DNA from: Todiramphus chloris collaris
Taxonomy: Eukaryota > Chordata > Aves > Coraciiformes > Alcedinidae
NCBI GenBank assembly: GCA_025345505.1
Contig: JANVCC010000048.1
Coordinates: forward strand, 4,802,888 to 4,866,887
DNA length: 64,000 nucleotides
Direction: 5' to 3'
Shown: positions 58,601-64,000 of the stretch, in pieces
Position numbering within the stretch: position 1 is the first letter of the stretch
Layout: each line of letters starts with the position of its first letter
Notes under the pieces: generated by a model
What the model was told of the DNA's origin: nothing
What the model saw: the letters and a program-made list of their open reading frames with translations, nothing else
Databases searched by the model: none
Made by a program: the position numbers and the translations under genes

Positions 58601-60626
58601 GTTAGTGGCAATCTTGCAGTGATACAGAAACTAAGATTTGCAGTCAATCATGGTAAGTTTCCTTCAAATATATTACAATAATGTATCTTTTCAGATTGTT
58701 GAAGTTCAGTAAGCTGAGGAAAAAAATGTAATGTATAACTGCAGTCTTTCAGGAGAAATTGCCATCTTCAAGTAAATTTATTTCAGAATTGCAGAATTTA
58801 GGGTGTAATACACATACTTTGAAAGACCAGCCTTTCAGGGTGGTAGGTTTTACGTGGAACACAGAGACATTGCTAGAACAGAAGTCTAAACAAAGGTGAT
58901 AATGGCACTTGGTGAGGAGGAGGGAGGTATTTCAAATAAAATAACCTCTACCTTGTGGAAAAAACAGTAAGCTTAATAAGCTTCCACTAGTATTGAAACT
59001 ATAACTTAATGCTTTTTAGCTTTTTAATTGCTACTTTTAGAATGGGGGTGCTTAGCTCCTTTCTGCCATGCTCTCTGTATAAAGCTCTTTCACGTGGCTG
59101 TATTGCAGTGTTTTGTTCAGTGGGAATCCATGGACACCTTGAAGCTAGGAAGAGGAGAGTGGCCATCTACAATCTGACCTCTCATTTCTTGATTGACAGG
59201 GTCTAACAGTAAATTTTGTGTTATGTCAGCAGCTTCTATTCCCTTCTGGAACCACCCCTGGTGTAGGGGAGCTGCATGGAGTGCAGTAGGGCAGAGCTTG
59301 GCCATTTCTGTCTGTAGTGGTTGAGTTTTTGTATCCCCTTTTATGCTGCTGAAGCTCTGTAGCCCAGCAGAGAATGAACTGGAGTAAAGTCTTCATTGCT
59401 TTAAGAGTAATAAGTATAGAAGAGTAGTTGTTTACTCAAAAAAAAAAATAAAAAAAGACCCTTTCGTAGTTAAATTATTAATTGTTTCTTTTTCTTTCTC
59501 AGATGAAAAACTAGACTTGAATGACAGTAAATGGGAAGATATACATGTCATCACAGGAGCTCTAAAGATGTTTTTCAGAGAATTGCCAGAGCCGCTGTTC
59601 ACTTATAATCACTTCAATGACTTTGTCAATGCAATTAGTAAGTCTGGAAGACATGCGTGTGCTTTTTGTCTAAGTTCTGCTCAATATGTACCACTCGTTT
59701 AATTATTTTGGACAGTAAAAGGAATGGTTTGGTGATGAATGTCTCTAAGGCTTACCCAAAATAGCCTGTCAGTTAACGTGTGGTCCAGGAGGTGGCAGTA
59801 CCTTACCTCGTATCGCTTCTGTTCCCAGGCTGTTAAATTTTATGCCAAAGTTTTCGTGTTTTAAACAAAAATACTGAATTTCTGTTTCTACAACTCATCC
59901 TTTTGCAGAACAAGAACCAAGGCAGCGTGTCCATGCTGTTAAAGATTTAATCAAACAGTTGCCAAAACCAAATCAGGACACCATGCAGGTACTCTTTAGA
60001 CACCTGAAGAGGTAAGTAACAGATAGAAGGAAAGGATTTGTATTGCTGATCCTCCCTAAAAGCTAAATAATCTAACTAAAAGTACTAGGTGACTTTGCCC
60101 ACTGCATTTTTCTTGCCTGTATTGAACGTGATGGAAGCAGTATGTCAGTCTAGATTTATACAAGCTTGCAGAGCACCGATCAGACTTGAGACAGTATGTG
60201 TCATAGTTGTGATGTTTACTGACAAGTGCTTCAGTTTAAGGAATTGTGAGAGGATCAGTAATAGTGTTTCAAAACAAAACTTTTCCATAAAGAGTGGAAT
60301 CACAGCAACTGTATGTCCTAATAACAGGACTACTCATTAAATAACTACTGTCAATAGTCGTTTGCTTCAGACTGTCTTTCTTCTGTCATCCTGTTACTCT
60401 TAACACAGATAAATCTAGTTTTGTGTATTTTTTTTTTTTTTTCTCTTTCAGAGTTGTAGAGAATGGAGAAAAGAACCGAATGACCTATCAAAGTGTAGCA
60501 ATAGTTTTTGGCCCGACTCTATTAAAACCAGAGAAAGAGACTGGTAACATAGCAGTCCACACAGTATACCAGAATCAGATTGTAGAATTAATTCTACTGG
60601 AATTGAATTCCATCTTTGGCCGCTGA
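19423..60626 (+). CDS. ARHGAP12: ARHGAP12, Rho GTPase-activating protein 12, 3' part (16 spliced exons; envelope entry)
   Basis: Spliced coding region: 19423-19686, 27079-27219, 28715-28795, 35195-35320, 38168-38242, 41023-41084, 42689-42770, 49622-49726, 50063-50161, 51959-52067, 53184-53303, 56186-56284, 58575-58652, 59503-59637, 59909-60011, 60452-60626. The exons sum to 1854 nt, a multiple of three, and give 617 residues and a TGA stop. Domains: WW1 (about 41-68), WW2 (136-161), PH (about 230-342), RhoGAP (about 422-617). The product closely follows what I recall of vertebrate ARHGAP12, about 846 residues in human, so roughly 230 N-terminal residues including the SH3 domain lie upstream. 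Family role: it stimulates GTP hydrolysis on Rho-family GTPases, chiefly Rac1, and acts at cell junctions, phagocytic cups and synapses, with WW and PH domains for targeting. The close relatives ARHGAP27, ARHGAP15 and ARHGAP9 fit less well: ARHGAP15 lacks WW domains, and the linker sequences here match ARHGAP12. No frameshift or in-frame stop was seen. Confidence 0.96.
19956..20656 (-). mobile_element. CR1 LINE fragment, about 700 bp, minus strand
   Basis: On the minus strand this is a long CR1 3' segment. On the plus strand it shows TTGGGTTGGAAGGGACCTCT, CTCCAGGGATGTGACCTCTA, GGGCAACCTGTTCCAGTGTC and AAGAACTTCTTCCTAATGTC, then the region read as CTGGACCAGGTCAGG and TCCAGCCCTCTGATCA. It starts 270 bp after the WW1 exon. 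No intact reading frame remains. Confidence 0.93.
21990..23067 (+). mobile_element. CR1 LINE fragment with the end of the reverse transcriptase region
   Basis: About 1.08 kb on the plus strand, the longest CR1 copy here. Translation shows remnants of the reverse transcriptase: SKAFDTIS (near 22033), then [19 protein letters not shown] (near 22146-22200), then LSDNTKLHG where active CR1 has the catalytic FADDTKL box. A stop at 22083-22085 interrupts the frame, so the copy is dead. It continues through the 3' UTR region and ends in ATTCTGTG/ATTCTGTT (23052-23067). The 5' border is uncertain by tens of bases. Confidence 0.92.
27079..27219 (+). CDS. ARHGAP12: ARHGAP12 exon: inter-WW linker with a WW-like segment
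   Basis: 141 nt, 47 codons, phase 0/0. The acceptor is ACTTGTAG|CAT and the donor AAAG|GTACTT. It encodes a Ser/Glu-rich start (HLSSEEN), an [11 protein letters not shown] stretch and then [19 protein letters not shown] (residues 114-132). That last piece resembles the first two thirds of a WW domain: Trp, a Gly eight residues later, and Tyr and Asn at the expected spacing. It lacks the closing proline, and its second Trp is the first Trp of the next exon. The exon is well matched to the ARHGAP12 region between the two annotated WW domains. Skipping it would keep the reading frame. Confidence 0.94.
27220..28714 (+). other. ARHGAP12: ARHGAP12 intron within the WW2 region
   Basis: 1495 bp, GT-AG, separating the WW-like linker from WW2. 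It is AT-rich with no recognised repeat or gene. Confidence 0.9.
28715..28795 (+). CDS. ARHGAP12: ARHGAP12 exon: WW domain 2
   Basis: 81 nt, 27 codons, phase 0/0. The acceptor is TTTCTACAG|TGG and the donor AAG|GTGAGT, a strong consensus. The exon is almost exactly one WW domain: first Trp W136, the [10 protein letters not shown] core (144-153), second Trp W158 after 21 intervening residues, then ELP (159-161). The domain starts on the first codon of the exon, so including or skipping this exon would add or remove the whole module without a frameshift. Confidence 0.95.
28796..35194 (+). other. ARHGAP12: ARHGAP12 intron between WW2 and linker exons
   Basis: 6399 bp, GT-AG. It contains a CA/A-rich low-complexity tract at about 30044-30087 and an A12 run near 31563. 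No CR1 or other known repeat is recognised, and open frames are short and not convincing. Confidence 0.88.
35195..35320 (+). CDS. ARHGAP12: ARHGAP12 exon: linker between WW2 and the PH domain
   Basis: 126 nt, 42 codons, phase 0/0. The acceptor is CTTCTATAG|TAT and the donor AAG|GTAGGA. It encodes [10 protein letters not shown], then [14 protein letters not shown] and [17 protein letters not shown]. The KSRSLDRR motif, with a serine in a basic setting, is a plausible phosphorylation or 14-3-3 docking site (inference). No folded domain is recognised. The stretch is very similar to ARHGAP12 of other vertebrates as I recall it, which secures the exon despite its small size. Confidence 0.94.
36301..36376 (+). 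mobile_element. CR1 LINE 3' tail
   Basis: A short 3' tail, TGCCCTGCTCTGGCAGGGGG then GGTTGGACTTGATCTTTGGA and GGTCCCTTCCAACCCC, with two perfect ATTCTGTG octamers at 36361-36376. The border upstream is not clear. Confidence 0.9.
36931..37063. repeat. 10-bp GCTCCTCCTT minisatellite with a sequence gap
   Basis: Perfect tandem copies of GCTCCTCCTT, about twelve visible, with 10 N at 37007-37016. Because the 10-bp unit is not a multiple of three and contains no stop, the minus strand is open in all three frames and reads as repeats of [10 protein letters not shown], which is a translation artefact. Real copy number is unknown. Confidence 0.94.
38168..38242 (+). CDS. ARHGAP12: ARHGAP12 exon: short Ser/Pro-rich linker, likely cassette exon
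   Basis: 75 nt, 25 codons, phase 0/0. The acceptor is AATTTTACAG|GAA. The donor is ACA|GTCAGT, which lacks the usual AG before the junction and has C at +3, so it is the weakest donor in the gene. The exon encodes [16 protein letters not shown] followed by PSSPKHQAT: acidic, Ser/Pro-rich and probably disordered, with several SP sites. Reading through the donor reaches a TAA at 38261-38263. The human protein, from memory, has about five more residues at the junction with the next exon. Small size, symmetrical phase and weak donor suggest regulated inclusion (inference). Confidence 0.9.
38243..41022 (+). other. ARHGAP12: ARHGAP12 intron before the PH domain
   Basis: 2780 bp, GTCAGT donor and AG acceptor. 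It contains an (ATT)n run followed by a T22 tract at about 39596-39641. No gene is seen in it. Confidence 0.86.
39596..39641. repeat. (ATT)n followed by T22
   Basis: ATT triplets passing into a 22-base T run in the intron before the PH domain. Confidence 0.88.
41023..41084 (+). CDS. ARHGAP12: ARHGAP12 exon: start of PH domain
   Basis: 62 nt, phase 0 start and phase 2 end: 20 codons plus CG of a split Arg250. The acceptor is CTGTCTTACAG|GGT and the donor CG|GTAAGT. It encodes [20 protein letters not shown] (230-249), the first beta strand and first loop of the PH domain. In PH domains of this family this region follows a G-L-L-N-type start and carries basic residues facing the membrane. Confidence 0.93.
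41085..42688 (+). other. ARHGAP12: ARHGAP12 intron inside the PH domain
   Basis: 1604 bp, GT-AG, phase 2. It contains a T12 tract near 41741. The part around 41870-42010 is richer in GC than its surroundings but matches no family I recognise. Confidence 0.88.
42689..42770 (+). CDS. ARHGAP12: ARHGAP12 exon: PH domain, beta strands 2-3
   Basis: 82 nt, which completes Arg250 and adds 27 codons; it ends in phase 0. The acceptor is ATTTACAG|AA and the donor TGG|GTAAGT. It encodes [20 protein letters not shown], with the KNW...WAVL..SSLLF pattern typical of the second and third PH strands, then QGSGTGW. The long variable loop that follows is split by a 6.9 kb intron. Confidence 0.94.
45424..45455. 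repeat. 16-bp perfect tandem duplication
   Basis: TATAATTGGTTATCAC occurs twice head to tail. Confidence 0.93.
46868..46896. repeat. T-run followed directly by A-run
   Basis: About 20 T then 9 A with no spacer, a self-complementary block. Confidence 0.85.
49078..49119. repeat. (CA)n(TA)n(CA)n composite microsatellite
   Basis: About nine CA units, six TA units, then seven CA units: an almost symmetrical alternating purine-pyrimidine tract. Confidence 0.92.
49622..49726 (+). CDS. ARHGAP12: ARHGAP12 exon: PH domain, central strands
   Basis: 105 nt, 35 codons, phase 0/0. The acceptor is CCTTTTTTTCCAG|AAG and the donor GAG|GTAAGT. It encodes [20 protein letters not shown] and then [15 protein letters not shown]: a strand ending in VDLKGA, a lysine/serine-rich loop, and the start of the next strand. 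The VDLKGA element is common to PH domains of the ARHGAP9/12/15/27 group. Confidence 0.94.
49727..50062 (+). other. ARHGAP12: ARHGAP12 short intron inside the PH domain
   Basis: 336 bp, GT-AG. AT-rich, with nothing else recognised. Confidence 0.92.
50063..50161 (+). CDS. ARHGAP12: ARHGAP12 exon: PH domain C-terminal strands and helix
   Basis: 99 nt, 33 codons, phase 0/0. The acceptor is TTCTTTAAAG|CTA and the donor CAG|GTATGT. It encodes [20 protein letters not shown] followed by [14 protein letters not shown]334, in INEWYKVL, is the near-invariant tryptophan of the C-terminal PH helix. Only a 336-bp intron separates it from the previous exon. Confidence 0.95.
50162..51958 (+). other. ARHGAP12: ARHGAP12 intron after the PH domain
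   Basis: 1797 bp, GT-AG. Mixed composition with a purine-rich part on the plus strand at about 50270-50500. No repeat family or gene is recognised. Confidence 0.9.
51959..52067 (+). CDS. ARHGAP12: ARHGAP12 exon: acidic and Lys/Glu-rich linker
   Basis: 109 nt, phase 0 start and phase 1 end: 36 codons plus the first base of Ser382. The acceptor is AAATCTAATAG|GTA and the donor T|GTGAGT. It encodes [20 protein letters not shown] and then [16 protein letters not shown]. The first half is acidic with one SP site, the second a run of alternating Lys and Glu, so this is probably a flexible or helical charged spacer between the PH and RhoGAP domains. The acceptor has a poor pyrimidine tract. Confidence 0.92.
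52068..53183 (+). other. ARHGAP12: ARHGAP12 intron in the charged linker
   Basis: 1116 bp, GT-AG, phase 1. The last 200 bases are a GT/T-rich low-complexity tract (about 52976-53117) lying just upstream of the acceptor. Confidence 0.9.
53184..53303 (+). CDS. ARHGAP12: ARHGAP12 exon: basic segment leading into RhoGAP
   Basis: 120 nt, phase 1 start and phase 1 end: it completes Ser382, adds 39 codons and starts Asp422. The acceptor is TCTCTTTACAG|CA and the donor G|GTAAAT. It encodes a strongly basic stretch ([17 protein letters not shown], 393-409) followed by [12 protein letters not shown]. The [19 protein letters not shown] block is highly conserved in the ARHGAP9/12/15/27 group just before the GAP fold. 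The basic run could contact acidic lipids (inference). Confidence 0.94.
53304..56185 (+). other. ARHGAP12: ARHGAP12 intron before the RhoGAP domain
   Basis: 2882 bp, GT-AG, phase 1. It contains a T13-C6 tract at about 53818-53836. Nothing else is recognised. Confidence 0.9.
56186..56284 (+). CDS. ARHGAP12: ARHGAP12 exon: RhoGAP domain start
   Basis: 99 nt, phase 1/1. It completes Asp422, encodes [20 protein letters not shown] and [12 protein letters not shown], and starts Gly455. The acceptor is CTTGGTTCCAG|AT and the donor G|GTATGG. The VFG..L..LC...N..VP.FV..CIEHVE pattern is the first helix region of RhoGAP domains. Confidence 0.95.
56285..58574 (+). other. ARHGAP12: ARHGAP12 intron before the arginine-finger exon
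   Basis: 2290 bp, GT-AG, phase 1. It contains a T-rich tract (about 57360-57445) and a long GTTT-rich tract (58253-58432) that ends about 140 bp before the acceptor. No gene is seen in it. Confidence 0.9.
58253..58432. repeat. GTTT-rich low-complexity tract
   Basis: About 180 bases of T and G with few other bases, ending 140 bp before the arginine-finger exon. It gives hydrophobic open frames (Phe, Leu, Val) that are not supported as coding. Confidence 0.85.
58575..58652 (+). CDS. ARHGAP12: ARHGAP12 exon: RhoGAP arginine-finger exon
   Basis: 78 nt, phase 1/1. It encodes [20 protein letters not shown] and FAVNH, and starts Asp481. The acceptor is TTTGTTTTAG|GA and the donor G|GTAAGT. R463 (codon CGA at 58598-58600) in GLYRVSG is the catalytic arginine finger that enters the GTPase active site and stabilises the hydrolysis transition state. 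Its presence indicates an active GAP. Confidence 0.96.
58653..59502 (+). other. ARHGAP12: ARHGAP12 intron inside RhoGAP
   Basis: 850 bp, GT-AG, phase 1. It has an A-rich run near 59439-59457 close to the acceptor and is otherwise featureless. Confidence 0.92.
59503..59637 (+). CDS. ARHGAP12: ARHGAP12 exon: RhoGAP core
   Basis: 135 nt, phase 1/1, 44 full codons. The acceptor is TTTCTTTCTCAG|AT and the donor A|GTAAGT. It encodes [20 protein letters not shown] and [20 protein letters not shown], then VNAI. K502 and R506 in [13 protein letters not shown] are the conserved GTPase-contact residues of the RhoGAP fold. Confidence 0.96.
59909..60011 (+). CDS. ARHGAP12: ARHGAP12 exon: RhoGAP helices
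   Basis: 103 nt, phase 1 start and phase 2 end. It completes Lys526, encodes [20 protein letters not shown] and [13 protein letters not shown], and starts Arg560. The acceptor is TCCTTTTGCAG|AA and the donor AG|GTAAGT. The LPKPN..TM..LFRHL motif is standard for RhoGAP domains. The intron before it is only 271 bp, the shortest in the window. Confidence 0.96.
60012..60451 (+). other. ARHGAP12: Last ARHGAP12 intron
   Basis: 440 bp, GT-AG, phase 2. It ends in a T tract of about 14 bases followed by CTCTTTCAG, an unusually strong polypyrimidine tract. Confidence 0.92.
60452..60626 (+). CDS. ARHGAP12: ARHGAP12 terminal coding exon: end of RhoGAP and stop
   Basis: 175 nt, which completes Arg560 and adds 57 codons and the TGA at 60624-60626. 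The acceptor is a long T tract plus CTCTTTCAG|A. It encodes [20 protein letters not shown] and [20 protein letters not shown], then a closing [18 protein letters not shown]568 in KNRM, the AIVFGPTLL strand and the final [11 protein letters not shown] helix complete the RhoGAP domain, and the protein ends immediately after it, as in family members. The stop lies in the same exon as the 3' UTR. Confidence 0.96.
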
Positions 60627-61357
60627 CACTTTTCTTGGAATAGAAACTGGAAGTGATGGGCTGGCAGCAGTATTCCATCAGAAGGAAAAAATCTCTCGCT
60701 GTATGTGATGTATTATGTTTGTGGACCAAGCAGCAACATGTTTTTTGCACTTTTGGGGAGGGGAGAAATGGGAGAAATGTTTGACCACTTTAATGCAACT
60801 TAAAGACAACACTTTGGATTTCTTTGAAAAGCTCAATGTAAAAAGTGAACTGAAAAGTTTGTAGTTTGCCTTTTTTAAAGTAGCATTGGAAAAATGTAAT
60901 ATAGGTTCATACACTGGATTTCTTGGAGAGTAAAGCTATTAATCTCAAACTGGATAATCTGGAATTTAATCTTAAAATTCTTCCACTTGATAGGGGAAAG
61001 TCCTGCTAACTGGTAGGGAAAAAGTCAGTGAAGATACATCTTAAACTTGTGCATTCCAACATACTCAGATCTGGATGACACTTTTTTTCATGGGGTTTCT
61101 GCATGCAGTGACTGTCTTAAACTTGTGCTAACAGTTTGGTTTAGTTATTCCAGTCTAATTCCTCACTTTATATCTGCTGCCCTTTTTACTTCCCCCCCCT
61201 TCTGTCTTTTAAAATTTTTTCTTTATTTTTGGTCCTCCCAGTGACCTTTCAGGAAATTCTTAGTTGCTTCATAGAACAGCACACTATTTCAAACACTGAG
61301 CGTGTAAAAATATCCAGCAATGGATATTTGTCTTGTGGCATAATAGAAGTTGTATTT

Positions 61358-61363
61358 AATAAA
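61358..61363 (+). terminator. ARHGAP12: Candidate proximal poly(A) signal AATAAA
   Basis: Canonical hexamer about 730 nt after the stop, followed within 10-20 nt by a T-rich run (ACTTTTTTTC) that could serve as a downstream element. Its use is not shown by the sequence. Confidence 0.45.
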
Positions 61364-61500
61364 CATGTTCACTTTTTTTCAGGATATTTCCTGAGCTAAG
61401 TTTTGTGTATACTGATTTGAAGCTAAAATCCTAAGTAAATACCAACTGTAACACTGTATGGAGTTCTTGGTACAATGCTGTGGTAGTGGAAGTTTCTCGA

Positions 61501-61536
61501 TGTAAATAGAAGCTGTCCTTTTGATTCTTGTATATA
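61501..61536 (+). promoter_or_regulatory. ARHGAP12: Pair of Pumilio-type response elements in the 3' UTR
   Basis: TGTAAATA at 61501-61508 and TGTATATA at 61529-61536 both match UGUANAUA exactly and are separated by 20 nt. Pumilio proteins bind this octamer in 3' UTRs and promote repression or decay. Binding here is inference from the motif alone. Confidence 0.45.
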
Positions 61537-62063
61537 ATTCAGTTTCTGTATAGATCAAGAAGACTTTAGTCACACATTTCTAATCATGGGTAGATTAGCT
61601 ACAGTAGCATAATGTTTCCAGTGGACGTCTGGGTTTCAGCAGGGAAACAAGTTATGGGGAGGGAGGGGGGAACCTAACTGTGTGCACTTTTAGATGTTAA
61701 CTACATTTGCAGGCAAATAACTGTAATGCAAATGGTACTGGAGAAATACTGAGTGTGCTTGCTGAATTGTTAATGCACTACAAGAGGAGCCTTTTAGGTT
61801 ATTTAATATGTACAGGATACATGTATTTCAAATTCTAACATCTACAAATAGTGAAACTCATGTTTTTGATAGATAGATGTTTGGTAGAATCCATGATGCT
61901 AAATTTAAGATTTTTTTTTTTTTCTTTTTACATTAATGTAGAATAATTTGTAAAATTGGTTTTGAAAGATTTTGTTACAGGGAGCATGGTCTGCTGAAGA
62001 TTTTTTTAAATGTATTTTTCTAGACTAACTGCTGTATCTGACATATTTGTTATGTCTAACCTG

Positions 62064-62074
62064 AATAAAATAAA
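62064..62074 (+). terminator. ARHGAP12: Candidate middle poly(A) signal, two overlapping AATAAA
   Basis: The sequence GAATAAAATAAAC contains two overlapping hexamers about 1.44 kb after the stop, followed 15-25 nt later by a T-rich stretch (TTCTTTTAGAG). It is a good candidate for an intermediate cleavage site. Confidence 0.55.
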
Positions 62075-62944
62075 CGGTTAGTTCTTTTAGAGTTTGCCAT
62101 TCACGCTTCAGACAACATGAACCCCCTTTATATACAGTGAGACAGATGTATCTCACCACTTTAGCATGGATACCACTTGTGGCAGAGTTCTCATGCTGGA
62201 TTAAAAGGCAAATGCTTACTTTATAACCTGACAGTTTTAGGAACTTCCTAGTCCCTTTCTTTAACAACTTAAATTCTAACATACGGTTCAGCGAGGGCAA
62301 AAGTAATTCCTGGATATAAATTTGTGGTCCTGAAAACGTATCCCAACTTACTTGGAAGCTACTGTACAGAAAGCAGGTACATTAGGGAATAATTGTAGTC
62401 TGCCTTTGATCTGTTGTATCCCTTTCACAACACGGTTCTGGCTTACAGCGAAGAGGATGTGCGGTGAAGCGCTGAGGTGTAATCAGATGAATGGTACGAG
62501 AATTTCCCGAGCATAGGGCTTGCATGAAAAGTCTTTGGAGATAAAAGAGAAGATGAGTTACCTTGTGGCTTGCTCATTGTCTTCTTGTGGTAATGGTGAA
62601 GTCTTGTGGTTTGTTGCAAAGCGACCTGGGTGAGAATTGTGAAAGCTCCATCTCTGTGTTGTGTTGAGTTGTCAGCTTCCTGGGAGGCTGTCAAACCTGA
62701 GCAGTGCCGAGTGGCAGGTGTGCCCCAAGCTACTGGAAATTATCAACAAAGTTGTAATCTGCTACTGTAGATTACTCCAATCCCAGCTTCTGCTGGGAAA
62801 TAAAAGAAGAATTCCCACTGCTAAAGGAGAGGGCTTATCCACAGGTCACTTTTCCTGTCTGATAGTTATGTTTTTCAGAGAAAGAATGCCTTTTTAAAAC
62901 AATTTGGTAACGAGGATGTCACACTTTTCCTTGTATTCCCCCAA

Positions 62945-62950
62945 AATAAA
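62945..62950 (+). terminator. ARHGAP12: Candidate distal poly(A) signal AATAAA
   Basis: AATAAAGCATTTTG followed by a GT-rich downstream element (TGGTTTTGTGCTGTGAAG). This is the best-formed cleavage and polyadenylation context downstream of the gene and gives a 3' UTR of about 2.35 kb. Confidence 0.65.
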
Positions 62951-62975
62951 GCATTTTGTTATTACAGTATACAGT

Positions 62976-64000
62976 ATGGTTTTGTGCTGTGAAGTTGTCA
63001 TACGTTTTAATGTTCTCATTTCCAGGTTGTGGGGGGGGCAGAGTATTCTTTTTAACTGAAAGTGATGTAGCTAAACACTCAAAACCTTCAGGAAGAGGAG
63101 GCTGTCCAAGCTGACAATATGCTTGTCATGACCCACTTGAGACTGTTTGTATCAGCCCATTGAGTTTCTTCACTACTACTTTGAAATACCTTGTCTTGTT
63201 CCTGCAGTTAGCTTTCTTTTCAAAAAATCAAAAGCAGATTTTTGCACAAACACAGCAGGGGGAAGATATTTGTATTAGATGAAACACGATTAGATTTATA
63301 TATTCCTCTGAGCTGTAAATCAGATTTTGTTCTTGTTTATATTCAGTCTTTAGTGTTAAACTTTTGCAGCCATAACCATTCAAAGATAAGGGAGGTCCAG
63401 TATTATGTACCAGTGCCAGCTGAAATTGTGTTCCAGCACTGGAGTGTGTATAGAACTGTGTTCAGCTCCGTAGTTCCCTTGCACAGCCCTAGTACTGAGC
63501 AACTCTCAGATGTGCTTGATCTATGCCAGTTATGGATTTCTTCACTTTAAAGCTGGAGAGAGAAGCTGATGCAAGAAAGACAGGACAAATACACACAGTC
63601 ATTTCATGTAAACTGGGTTTTTTTATTATTCTTTTATAATTGAAGTTGCATTTAAATAAGCTTCCTGCGTACAAATAGATGGGCCACACTTACTGCCCCT
63701 GACTTTCTTCCCATCTTCACAGAAAGCCACAATCAATTCCCTTTGTACTGAACCCCTTCTGTCCTGGCAAGTGAATCCTCAGCGCGCATCATGAGAGGGA
63801 AGGGAGTTTGTAGGTAATACAGTATCAGTTTATTCCTGTATGGAGCCCTGACTTTTTTTTTTTTTTCTGCTTTAAAGGGAACAGCTTTATTTATCCCCAA
63901 AGTAATGATATTTTCAGAATCAATTGGTTAATTCATAAGCCATAACATCAACCAAGCCCAGTGGGGTGTTCTGGGTGCAGGGGGAGGTACAGCATGTCTA
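62976..64000. other. Probable intergenic sequence downstream of ARHGAP12
   Basis: No exon, repeat family or RNA gene is recognised. There is a G8 run near 63031 and a T14 tract at about 63853. In human the neighbouring gene on this side is ZEB1, transcribed toward ARHGAP12 (from memory), but no part of it is visible here. The region could also hold a longer 3' UTR. Confidence 0.6.

Larger units (their letters stand above)
60627..62975 (+). other. ARHGAP12: ARHGAP12 3' UTR (end position estimated)
   Basis: Sequence after the stop has no recognisable coding potential and is AU-rich. Candidate poly(A) signals are at 61358-61363, at 62064-62069 overlapping another at 62069-62074, at 62809-62814 and at 62945-62950. 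The last is followed at about 30-50 nt by a GT-rich stretch (around 62977-62997), the usual downstream element, so I place the main 3' end near 62975. Two Pumilio-type UGUANAUA sites are at 61501-61508 and 61529-61536. The exact end is inference; shorter isoforms ending near 61380 or 62090 are possible. Confidence 0.7.

Noticed and set aside
59517..59702. Separate small gene overlapping a RhoGAP exon
   Set aside because: It is the ARHGAP12 exon 59503-59637 read through its GTAAGT donor into the intron.
62443..62897. Open frames in the distal 3' UTR
   Set aside because: Short, on both strands, no known domain, and located between poly(A) signals of ARHGAP12.

Overview
This is vertebrate nuclear DNA, most likely from a bird. 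It is AT-rich, coding sequence is confined to short exons separated by kilobase introns with GT...AG borders, and the only recognisable transposons are CR1 LINE pieces, several with the avian-style 3' end of tandem ATTCTGTG octamers. There are no operons, prokaryotic signals, rRNAs, tRNAs or CRISPR arrays. The species cannot be told from the sequence. Two short runs of exactly 10 N, each inside a tandem repeat, show that this is an assembly with unresolved repeat lengths.

One gene accounts for the coding content: the 3' two thirds of ARHGAP12, a Rho GTPase-activating protein, on the + strand. I assembled 16 coding exons from 19423 to the TGA stop at 60624-60626. All introns between them are GT-AG, the phases fit at every junction, and the exon lengths add to 1854 nt (617 codons plus stop). 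In order they encode a Pro/Ser-rich stretch and WW1, a linker with a WW-like segment, WW2, a Ser/Arg-rich linker, a short acidic/Ser-Pro exon, a PH domain split over four exons, a charged linker, a Lys/Arg-rich segment, and a complete RhoGAP domain with its arginine finger. The N-terminal part, including the SH3 domain known from family members, lies upstream of the window. Residue numbers in the entries count from the first residue encoded here, not from the true start.

Layout: 1-19422 is the 3' part of a large intron holding three CR1 remnants, a 16-bp-stem inverted repeat, a 22-bp tandem repeat with a gap and many T-, GT- or CA-rich tracts. 19423-28795 carries WW1, the linker and WW2, with two longer CR1 copies in opposite orientation in the first intron. 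28796-42770 holds linker exons and the first half of the PH domain, plus a CR1 tail and a 10-bp minisatellite with a gap. 42771-50161 holds a long intron and the second half of the PH domain. 50162-60626 holds the charged linker and the RhoGAP exons. 60627 to about 62975 is the 3' UTR with several AATAAA signals and two Pumilio-type sites. The last kilobase appears intergenic.

I did not find an undescribed gene system. The most useful leads are the WW-like segment that shares a tryptophan with WW2, the run of frame-preserving exons (including one with a weak donor), the inverted CR1 pair around the WW1 exon, the Pumilio-site pair in the 3' UTR and the two collapsed tandem repeats.
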